Source of the DNA: Limivivens sp034101475
GTDB lineage: Bacteria; Bacillota; Clostridia; Lachnospirales; Lachnospiraceae
Reading direction: 5' to 3'
DNA: 21,644 bases
Assembly: GCA_034101475.1 (NCBI GenBank)
Contig: JAXEJQ010000053.1
Location: 1-21,644, forward strand
The translations under genes were made by a program, and so were the position numbers. The notes under the pieces were generated by a model. It had not been told where the DNA came from and ran no database searches. It was given only the letters and a program-made list of their open reading frames with translations. Shown one piece after another: positions 8,514 to 15,413 of this stretch (position 1 is its first letter; each line of letters begins with the position of its first letter).

Positions 8514-8542
8514 AAAATTCCCCGTTTCGATCGTTTCTCCTT

Positions 8543-8571
8543 ATCTTAGCACAGCCCCCTCTTTTTATCAA
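8543..8571 (-). promoter_or_regulatory. promoter of the kinase/regulator pair
   Basis: Minus strand TTGATA (8571-8566), 17-base spacer, TAAGAT (8548-8543). The -35 matches consensus at five of six positions and the -10 at four. It lies about 30 bases upstream of the kinase ATG in the 334-base non-coding stretch 8514-8847, which otherwise holds the terminator at 8615-8650 and the orphan gene end at 8696-8847. Confidence 0.6.
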
Positions 8572-8614
8572 GCAGTCACAAAATGCGAAGTATTATCAGA
8601 GAAAACAAAAAATC

Positions 8615-8650
8615 GGCCTGACACTTCAGCCAATACTGAAATGCCAGGCC
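8615..8650. terminator. bidirectional rho-independent terminator
   Basis: GGCCTG-ACA-CTTCAG, loop, CTGAA-ATGC-CAGGCC form a two-part stem with a small internal loop. On the minus strand it is followed by GATTTTTTG and on the plus strand by GTTTTT, so it can end transcripts from either side. It lies 45 bases beyond the stop codon of the orphan gene end at 8696, which suggests it was that gene's terminator. It now also insulates the kinase promoter from the PD-(D/E)XK gene. Confidence 0.75.
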
Positions 8651-8695
8651 AGTCGTTTTTCAAAAGCGCTGTCATTGAAAACCAGAGAGCTTCTT

Positions 8696-8847
8696 TTATT
8701 CAGACTGCATCACCATATAGGATCCGATTCCCCGGAAAATAATGGGGTACATCCCTGTTTCCGGGTCATCGTCTTCCATCTGCAGCACCGTAATTTTCTC
8801 CGTTTTTTCGTTGATATGCAGAAAGTAAATTGTCGAGGGAGCTTCCT
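8696..8847 (-). pseudogene. orphan C-terminal end of a gene whose 5' part is missing
   Basis: Directly past the stop of the PD-(D/E)XK gene, another minus-strand frame reads coherently for about 50 codons (STIYFLHINEKTEK ... GIGSYMVMQSE) and ends in TAA at 8698-8696, followed 45 bases later by a good terminator. The frame is closed by TGA at 8881-8879 on its upstream side and has no plausible start or ribosome site. Sequence style, stop codon and terminator fit the tail of a former gene whose front was removed when the nuclease-like gene arrived. I do not recognise the family. A chance open frame is the alternative. Confidence 0.5.
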
Positions 8848-10458
8848 TTATACTCGATTCTCCACCGGAAACACCTTCTCATACTTTTCGATGAAGCAAT
8901 GATGTTCTTTTGTTTTATTGTCATAACTGATACCCACAAGTAAAATTTCTCCGGTATAGCTCCGGATCGAATCCGGGTATTTCTTATCCTTAATCTGCTG
9001 CAGCGCAGTTTGGGCATTCCTGTTCCATTTCAGTTCAGCCACAATTGCCGGATAATCCTGCCTGTATTCGGGTTTTGGCACAAACACAAAATCGGCAAAT
9101 CCACGTCCTGCAGGCAATTCACGGATCGGTTTAAAATAGTACTGCATGGAACTCAGGTATGCAATCGCAAGAACACTGCTGAGTGAATTCTCATTATTGT
9201 ACTGTACAGACGAGATATATTCCATGTGAATCCTTTCGATACCAGCAGCAACTTCTTCACAATTCATGTCCAGTGTCGAATTCAGAAGCCTTTCTGACTC
9301 CTGTTGAAAGGCAATCAACTCGTTCCATTTGGTGCTTTCTGTTGCAATGGAAAGCTCCTGTCTGATTTCCTCATTTGGAACAAACGCTGTTTGATTGACC
9401 TGGTTATATCCGAGATATCCAAGATGAATCAAATAAGTGAGTACATCATCTTTATTCATAAAACTGACAGCATCATTTCTGAACGTAGCCGTATTCACTT
9501 TGACAGCTGTTCCGGACAGCATCTCAATAATGGCCGTCTTCAAGCCATCAAAATTCATATTAATCAGTGGAACAACCGCTTCATAGGAACCGGTTTCTGA
9601 CCAATAACTTCGAAACTTGCCCTTAAGCATTGTACTGACAACGGCTTTCGGGTTATAAACCTGATAATCTTCCAACAGGTATCCGTCATACCATTTCTTG
9701 ACCTTTTCAAAGTCTTTTTTATACTTTTTGCAGAGACTTTTTACCTCTTCCTCCGTAAAACCTGTGTATTGAGCCAGATTGGCGGCTTCAAGCATGGTGA
9801 ATTCATCAAAATTATTCAATGCCGACTGTGTTTTCTCCCTTTTAATGGGAAGAATCCCGGTAAGGTAAGCAAGCTGAATATACTTGGTAGGCTCAACGCC
9901 TTTAAACAATCCTCTTAAGAAATGAATATACTCATCCTGAACTTTACGATTGGCTGCCTCGTCACGAATCAAAACATCCCATTCATCAATGATGATAATA
10001 AACTTCGTTCCGGTCGCAGTATGAATACGGGATAAAGCTTCCGGCAGAGATGTGATCCCTTCCAACAGTTCACCTGAATAATACTCTTTTAATTCTTCAA
10101 TGGTTTTCTCAGTGATATACGAAACCACTTGCTCTGGTCCGCCAGCCGGTTCCAAACACCATTGAATGTCAAGATGGATCACATCATACTTATTCAAATG
10201 CTCCCTGAAGTCCGGACTTTTACTGATTTCCAGATTCGAAAACATCTTTTCCGAATCACAGCCTTTGCTGTAATAAGCAGTCAGCATATTCGCCGTAACA
10301 GATTTTCCGAAACGTCTCGGACGGCTGTTGCAAATATAACCCTGCAAAGTATTCATAACCTTGTTGGTATATCTCAGCATTCCTGTTTTGTCTACATAGA
10401 TTTCTGAATTCAATGCAACCTGAAATGCACCATTTCCTGAATTGACAAACATTCCCAT
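8848..10458 (-). CDS. AAA-ATPase-like protein with C-terminal PD-(D/E)XK nuclease-fold domain
   Basis: A 536-residue protein of a family widespread and often multi-copy in Lachnospiraceae and Bacteroidetes; its function is not established. The start is MGMFVNSGNG at 10458, with GGGGG nine bases before it; a longer frame reaches 10560 but would cover the promoter. The N-terminal ATPase domain has RPRRFGKS as Walker A (46-53) and IIIIDEWD as Walker B (153-160). The C-terminal domain (PDDEXK_9-like) shows D456 in FADFVFV and E475-x-K477 in VAELKW, a complete acid/Lys triad. Length is normal for the family. The gene looks more AT-rich than its neighbours, has its own promoter, and abuts a broken gene end, all consistent with mobility. 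DNA processing or defence roles are guesses. Confidence 0.88.
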   Translation of the reverse strand: MGMFVNSGNGAFQVALNSEIYVDKTGMLRYTNKVMNTLQGYICNSRPRRFGKSVTANMLTAYYSKGCDSEKMFSNLEISKSPDFREHLNKYDVIHLDIQWCLEPAGGPEQVVSYITEKTIEELKEYYSGELLEGITSLPEALSRIHTATGTKFIIIIDEWDVLIRDEAANRKVQDEYIHFLRGLFKGVEPTKYIQLAYLTGILPIKREKTQSALNNFDEFTMLEAANLAQYTGFTEEEVKSLCKKYKKDFEKVKKWYDGYLLEDYQVYNPKAVVSTMLKGKFRSYWSETGSYEAVVPLINMNFDGLKTAIIEMLSGTAVKVNTATFRNDAVSFMNKDDVLTYLIHLGYLGYNQVNQTAFVPNEEIRQELSIATESTKWNELIAFQQESERLLNSTLDMNCEEVAAGIERIHMEYISSVQYNNENSLSSVLAIAYLSSMQYYFKPIRELPAGRGFADFVFVPKPEYRQDYPAIVAELKWNRNAQTALQQIKDKKYPDSIRSYTGEILLVGISYDNKTKEHHCFIEKYEKVFPVENRV

Positions 10459-10531
10459 CCGATGCATCCCCCTTTCCGAAGCTGTCCTGCTGAAAACCAC
10501 TGCATAAAACACCCAAATCCAATCTGCTACA

Positions 10532-10560
10532 ATTTTATCATTGATCCCCGCAAATAGCAA
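10532..10560 (-). promoter_or_regulatory. promoter of the AAA/PD-(D/E)XK gene
   Basis: Minus strand TTGCTA (10560-10555), 17-base spacer, TAAAAT (10537-10532), with TG one base before the -10 (TGATAAAAT, an extended -10). It lies 74 bases upstream of the chosen start and supports the shorter protein, because the longer open frame would begin inside the -35 box. Confidence 0.55.
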
Positions 10561-10622
10561 GCAGGACTCTCAGGCATGAAAAAGCACCTCTTCACCCTTC
10601 CAGATCAGCCGATGACCGCTTT

Positions 10623-12269
10623 TTATCCCTGAAGTTCTTCGATCACTTTTGATACCCGGTAAACAGCCATATGGTCACATTCTGTTTTCAGCTTTTCCCA
10701 GTATTCCAAAAGCTGCTTCTGATTCGAATGATACAGGATATACATGAGGTTCCAGCAGGTATCATACTGTTCCGCATCGATCACTTCCACGGGAAAAGAG
10801 ACTTTGTTAAGCAGCCGCTCTGCGCGCCTGCATATGAGTTCCCGAAAAACCGAACTGTCAAATAAATCCCTCAGTTTCCTGGCGCATGCAGATGCCTTTT
10901 TTCCTTTTGTAGTCGTCCGCAGAAACTCCACCATGGAATCAACCATTTCCTGTCTCGCAGCTTCCCGCTCCTTCTGCAGAGCTTCCTTTACTGTTTTCGA
11001 CTGCAGATGCCAGATATCATAGGTAACGTTCAGATCCTCCATATTTCCCTGCCGGACATTCTTCCGCAGAATTTCCCGATATTTCGCACCGTATTCCTCC
11101 AGAACAGAGGAACTGTCCTCTCCGATCAATTCACTCCACGTCACATATTCATCCACTGCCCGATTCAGTTGATACAAATAGTCCGTCTCCATTTTATCTC
11201 GCAGAGACGGCAGCAGCCTTCTGATTTCCTCATCCGTTTTATAATAGTTCGGTTTTTCACCAGCTTTCAAAAAGCTCTGATATTCTGCCTGCATTTCCTC
11301 ATCTGTCAGCGGCCGTTCATTCTTATAATACCGATACAGCAGAGCAGTCAGACCCCTGCTGCTTCGGATTCCGGTCAGATATTCACCGATTCGATGTTCC
11401 GGATCATTATGAAGATCCGCGAACATCTTCTTCATCTGATCCTTTTCCGTTTTATCCGGTACCCTGTAATACAGCTGATCCGTAGTCTCAACGACAATCG
11501 CAAAGCAGATCAGCCGAACCTCCTCCCAGAATGTCTCATTCGGAATCTCTGTACAGGAAAGCCGTACATCCTCATAAAAATTCTGTGCTTTCTGCAGCGT
11601 GCGCAGATTCTTCACCTTATGCATGTTCAGAAATTCCCGGATAAATCCGGCATGAATCCTCATATGTCCCCAGTCCACCTGTTCCGGCATTTCCGTAACA
11701 TGATAAATCCGGTCAATAACCTTTTCATGGTACTTCTCAAAAATCTGCTTTTCCTTTTCCCCGAACATACCGGTATTCGCAACCAGGATCACCTTCACAT
11801 AACTGCATTGTTTCAGCTCTTCAACGATTCCCAGAACCTCTTCCAGCCCCACCTCTTCACTGATTCGCTCCAGATCATCAATCACGATCACATGCAGTGA
11901 GGTAAAGATTCTGGATACCATCAAAAACAGCTCCCTCTCCCTGGCAAGCTTCTCCAGAACAGTCTTTGCCTGCTCTGCTTCTTTCCAGATGGAAGCAATT
12001 CCATCCAGCACATCAAAGGCAAAACCGCCGGCCTTTCCGGCTTTTTTATTCTTTAAAACCGACTGAAACAACACTTCATGATAGATCTGCTGACTGTTCT
12101 GCAGGCCAAACATCGAAATTCTGCAGACACTTTCTCCCTTCTCCGACTCGGAAAATGCTTTCTCAATGGCATAAGTTTTCCCAATTCCCCAGGGACCGTC
12201 AAATAAAATGCAGTCATAGGGCAATTCCCCCAGTCTTCCCACAATTGTCCGAATCGAATCTGCCCGCAT
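10623..12269 (-). CDS. soluble KAP-like P-loop ATPase
   Basis: A 548-residue cytoplasmic protein with an N-terminal P-loop NTPase. Counting from the preferred start MRADSIRT at 12269, Walker A is GPWGIGKT (25-32), Walker B is HVIVIDDLER (126-135), and a sensor-like VKVILVANTG follows at about 158-167. The DDLxR motif and the later KVIDRIYHVTE segment are typical of KAP and related STAND-type NTPases. The C-terminal 350 residues are helical, charged and unrecognised. ATG 12275 is also in frame, but GGAGGG would touch it, so ATG 12269 is better spaced. It begins 40 bases after the Fkp-type gene and probably shares its transcript. No membrane helices are visible, unlike its larger relative at 18148-20670. 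Role unknown; KAP relatives include phage-exclusion protein PifA. Confidence 0.82.
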   Translation of the reverse strand: MRADSIRTIVGRLGELPYDCILFDGPWGIGKTYAIEKAFSESEKGESVCRISMFGLQNSQQIYHEVLFQSVLKNKKAGKAGGFAFDVLDGIASIWKEAEQAKTVLEKLARERELFLMVSRIFTSLHVIVIDDLERISEEVGLEEVLGIVEELKQCSYVKVILVANTGMFGEKEKQIFEKYHEKVIDRIYHVTEMPEQVDWGHMRIHAGFIREFLNMHKVKNLRTLQKAQNFYEDVRLSCTEIPNETFWEEVRLICFAIVVETTDQLYYRVPDKTEKDQMKKMFADLHNDPEHRIGEYLTGIRSSRGLTALLYRYYKNERPLTDEEMQAEYQSFLKAGEKPNYYKTDEEIRRLLPSLRDKMETDYLYQLNRAVDEYVTWSELIGEDSSSVLEEYGAKYREILRKNVRQGNMEDLNVTYDIWHLQSKTVKEALQKEREAARQEMVDSMVEFLRTTTKGKKASACARKLRDLFDSSVFRELICRRAERLLNKVSFPVEVIDAEQYDTCWNLMYILYHSNQKQLLEYWEKLKTECDHMAVYRVSKVIEELQG

Positions 12270-12309
12270 ATGCATTCCCTCCCATCATTGTTTACCATCG
12301 GCTTTAGCA

Positions 12310-15258
12310 TTACCACACCAGCTCGCAGTCCCACACATCCACCAGGCTGTCCTGAAATACAGCTTTCAGCCTGTTATGCACATCCTGTCGGCTGACTCCC
12401 TTCTTCAGCACCACCTGAAGGAAACCGCCTCCGCCGGCTCCGCAGACCAGCCGGCCATCAATCATATCATCAATGCTCTTGAAAATCTGATCAATCAGAG
12501 TATTGGTGCTGCCTTTATCCACTTTCTGACTCAGTTCCCAGTGGTAATCCAGCAGCTTCGCAAACTCATCCACATGTCCGCGTTCCAGTTCGAACCGCAT
12601 CAGCGCGGCTACTTTCTGGATCTCATTCAGTGCAAACAAACTGTCCGGCTCATTGCCCACATAGCGCCCGATCACATCCCGAAGGAGGTTCCGGGCCAGC
12701 CTTCTCTGGCCGGTATAAATCAGAGCAAAACGTTCCTTCAGCTCTGCCTTCGTCTCTTCACTCAGCTCCACATGGCTTACTTTAATCTGCTGCTCCACAC
12801 CCGGCCTGGACGTAATGAATTTCAGTCCCGGTGTCACGCCGCCCACCTGATCCTGCCAGCCGCCGCCTGTGGACATAATCTGCTCCATGGCCAGCACATG
12901 GCTGTACAGGTCATCCTCCGTATAGGAAATTCCCATGAATTCAAACACTGCTTTCACACAGGCTGCAGAAAGGATACTGCTGGTTCCGAGACCGGAACCC
13001 TTCGGCACAGTGGTCACTTCACTGTGCATCACAAAACCGCCGCCCAGCCTTGTCAGAATTTCCTCCAGACTGTGGCCTTCCTTGGGGATAATGCCGCAGG
13101 CCAGCAGACAGGCCTTCTGCAGTGCAAAGGGGTCAAAAGGATCCCCTGTGGCCTGAAGCGGTTCGATGGTATCAAATTCTCCATGTACATCCATATCCCG
13201 GCTGTCAAACACAATCCTGTGCTCCGGGATCTTCTCCAGCGTTACCTCCACCGGTTTCTCGCCGTTCAGAAGAATTGCCACATTCAGTACAGTGCCTCCA
13301 TGCTCATTGCAGTACGGTGGAGTATCACTCCATCCGCCTCCCCAGTTCACACGCAGCGGAAGCTTCACCGTGTGATGTTCCGACACAATCTTTGCGTTCT
13401 CATTATATTCCAGATTCCGGATCGTTTCCTCCAGGATTGTGGACTGAATGGTCTGGAAACATTTTCCAACCTCTTCCTCCGACCCAAGCATACTTCCCAA
13501 ATAATAATGAAGACGCATCTTCTCACTGAAATCCGCTCTGGCCAGGCGCTTTTCCAGCCATTCCTTCTGGATCATCGTCAGATCCGGCATCGCTTTCATC
13601 TTTCTGGCAGGAATCTGAGACCGGATCCCTTTGGTGATCTCATCCATCTGAACCAGCTCCCGCATCCGCTTGTCCCAGGCAATGATCGCCTCCGGATCCG
13701 CCGCATGAAATCCGGAACAAAGAGATTTCCGGGACGATATTTTCCAGGACTCCAGCAGCGCTTTCTGATCAGAATCGGGTTCTTCAATCAGCTGATACAG
13801 ATCCAGCGCTGCGGCAACGGCCTCCTGAATGGTATCCTTTTCCGGATACAGATTTGCAGTCCAAAGCGTGTGGCTTCCCTTTTCCCAGAAATCCACACCC
13901 AGCTTTGCGCTGATTTCATCCAGATCTTTCCCGAACAGTCTGTTCTCCTTGGGATTATCGGTAATCCCATAAATCCGGACAACAAATTTCCCGTTTCTCT
14001 GCTTCAGCCCATGGAGCACCACGCCATCCGGAATGGATTCATCATGGATATCAATATAGGAAAGCACCACATTGCTTCCAACCTTTGCCTGACTATGTAC
14101 AAAAGAAACCTCCAGATAGCAGTCTTCCCCGATGGACGCCCGGCTGCTCAGAACACTGTTATAGCCGGCGCACGTTTCCTGCTTCATACTGCTTCCAACC
14201 TGGCGGCTCCATCCAAGACCATGGTATTCCTCCACACCGCCGCTCATCAGCTTCAGGATCTCCCTGGTAGTTCCAAAATGGATAAACTTCGCAGGAGCAA
14301 GGCGCAGCAGCTTCAGCCGGTAAGGACGCAGAGCTTCCCAAACCTTTCCACGCGCCTCCAGCAGTTCCGGACACAGCTCCCCTTCCGGCTTTTCCTGATA
14401 GAACTGCTCCAGGGTGGAATCTGCCGCCAGAGGATACAGAAAGTCTCCGTACAGAGACAGACGTACCGTTTCGTTGACATAGCGGTCGTAAGTCTCCTCT
14501 GTAGAAATCAGCCCATACAGGGAATCCAGCATCTCACTGGAAAAGATCACCGCTCCGGTGTCAATGTCCACACAGTCACTCTCGTTCACCGCACCATAGG
14601 CCTTCAGCGTTTCCACCGTCTGCTTATGAAGAAACCTCTTCACATTCCCGTCTTCCCCGTTCAGGAAAACGCCGTGATTCTTTCCCGTCTCCACCTGTTC
14701 CTTGAAGGAAATGGCTGCTGCTCCCCTGCCGTTGTAATCGATCTGCAGCGGATTAAACAGCAGCAGCACATCCCCGGAAAGGAGAAGCATTCCCTCCCGG
14801 ATCCGGGAAGGCACAGAACTCATACAAATCAGAAACTCATCAAACAATGTGGAGGTTCTGCCATCGGGCAGCTCATGGGGAACCGGACTGAACAGTTTTC
14901 CCAACGCAGAGTACTGGGGCACACGCTTGCTGTCCCCGCCGGAGTGGATGACCAGTACCCGGAGGTTCCGGAAACTTCCTTCCTGCTCCTGGAGGTATTT
15001 GATCACCGACAGTGTTGCTCCTCCGGAGCCGACACGCTTTCCGTCACGATCCGGAATCACCACAAACTTAGTCTGAAGCGGCAGATGACCGGAGCGCTCC
15101 TCAATCTGTTTCCGGAAGCCCTCTGCCTGCTGCTCATTGGAGGCCGTCAGCACAATATAATCCCAGTGGGGAAAAGCGGATGCTTTCATTGATCGATTGT
15201 AATCATCCCAGCAGTCCTGGTAGGACTGGGACAAAAATAAAGAAAATAAATTTTTCAT
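12310..15258 (-). CDS. fkp: bifunctional L-fucokinase / fucose-1-phosphate guanylyltransferase
   Basis: A 982-residue cytoplasmic enzyme of the Fkp type (B. fragilis Fkp is about 950), which makes GDP-L-fucose from free L-fucose, ATP and GTP. The N-terminal half is the pyrophosphorylase: KRVGSGGATLS (74-84) and HSGGDSKRVPQYSALGK (105-121) are nucleotide-binding loops, and 364-430 looks like a beta-helix. The C-terminal half is a GHMP kinase with all three motifs: PLRVNWGGGWSDTPP (634-648), PKGSGLGTSS (752-761) and CGAGGGGF (939-946). AAGGAAGAG precedes ATG 15258, and the gene has its own candidate promoter. No fucosyltransferase, transporter or fucose catabolic gene is next to it; it sits between a secreted protein and a KAP-like ATPase gene. 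A related sugar such as D-arabinose is a possible alternative substrate. Confidence 0.9.
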   Translation of the reverse strand: MKNLFSLFLSQSYQDCWDDYNRSMKASAFPHWDYIVLTASNEQQAEGFRKQIEERSGHLPLQTKFVVIPDRDGKRVGSGGATLSVIKYLQEQEGSFRNLRVLVIHSGGDSKRVPQYSALGKLFSPVPHELPDGRTSTLFDEFLICMSSVPSRIREGMLLLSGDVLLLFNPLQIDYNGRGAAAISFKEQVETGKNHGVFLNGEDGNVKRFLHKQTVETLKAYGAVNESDCVDIDTGAVIFSSEMLDSLYGLISTEETYDRYVNETVRLSLYGDFLYPLAADSTLEQFYQEKPEGELCPELLEARGKVWEALRPYRLKLLRLAPAKFIHFGTTREILKLMSGGVEEYHGLGWSRQVGSSMKQETCAGYNSVLSSRASIGEDCYLEVSFVHSQAKVGSNVVLSYIDIHDESIPDGVVLHGLKQRNGKFVVRIYGITDNPKENRLFGKDLDEISAKLGVDFWEKGSHTLWTANLYPEKDTIQEAVAAALDLYQLIEEPDSDQKALLESWKISSRKSLCSGFHAADPEAIIAWDKRMRELVQMDEITKGIRSQIPARKMKAMPDLTMIQKEWLEKRLARADFSEKMRLHYYLGSMLGSEEEVGKCFQTIQSTILEETIRNLEYNENAKIVSEHHTVKLPLRVNWGGGWSDTPPYCNEHGGTVLNVAILLNGEKPVEVTLEKIPEHRIVFDSRDMDVHGEFDTIEPLQATGDPFDPFALQKACLLACGIIPKEGHSLEEILTRLGGGFVMHSEVTTVPKGSGLGTSSILSAACVKAVFEFMGISYTEDDLYSHVLAMEQIMSTGGGWQDQVGGVTPGLKFITSRPGVEQQIKVSHVELSEETKAELKERFALIYTGQRRLARNLLRDVIGRYVGNEPDSLFALNEIQKVAALMRFELERGHVDEFAKLLDYHWELSQKVDKGSTNTLIDQIFKSIDDMIDGRLVCGAGGGGFLQVVLKKGVSRQDVHNRLKAVFQDSLVDVWDCELVW

Positions 15259-15322
15259 AGATTTCTCTTCCTTCTGTAAATTTCATCCTCAAGTGAGGCT
15301 TAATCGGTAATGCGTTATTTCA

Positions 15323-15351
15323 ATTTTAGCATGAATACAGATTCCTTTGAA
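15323..15351 (-). promoter_or_regulatory. promoter of the Fkp-type gene
   Basis: Minus strand TTCAAA (15351-15346), 17-base spacer, TAAAAT (15328-15323), preceded by TGC, which makes an extended -10. The -10 matches five of six positions and the -35 four. It lies 65 bases upstream of the gene start, in the 155-base gap after the secreted-protein gene. Confidence 0.48.
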
Positions 15352-15384
15352 GTAAAAGATCACTTTCATGGAGTTATATCAAAA

Positions 15385-15401
15385 GAAAAGGAGAGCTTTT
15401 C
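15385..15401 (-). terminator. weak terminator after the secreted-protein gene
   Basis: Minus strand GAAAAG, loop CTCTC, CTTTTC, then TTTTGATA. The stem is only six mostly A-T pairs, so it would be inefficient, but it lies 12 bases past the stop codon and before the next promoter, where a terminator is expected. Confidence 0.3.
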
Positions 15402-15413
15402 ACACCTGTTTCA

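Noticed and set aside
8848..10560. Longer 570-residue version of the AAA/PD-(D/E)XK protein
   Set aside because: The extra 34 residues do not look like the family, and the frame would start inside the promoter; GGGGG is well spaced for the start at 10458.
10579..10624. AAAAAGC / GCTTTTT inverted repeat after the soluble KAP-like ATPase gene
   Set aside because: The arms are seven mostly A-T pairs around a loop of about 32 bases with little inner structure, so a terminator call is not supported. A short frame here (GHRLIWKGEEVLFHA) is likely chance.
12376..15192. Plus-strand open frame of 938 codons opposite the Fkp-type gene
   Set aside because: It is the antisense shadow of a gene with intact, ordered enzyme motifs. 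Its own product is rich in His, Gln, Leu and Arg with no recognisable domain, and no ribosome site or promoter precedes it.
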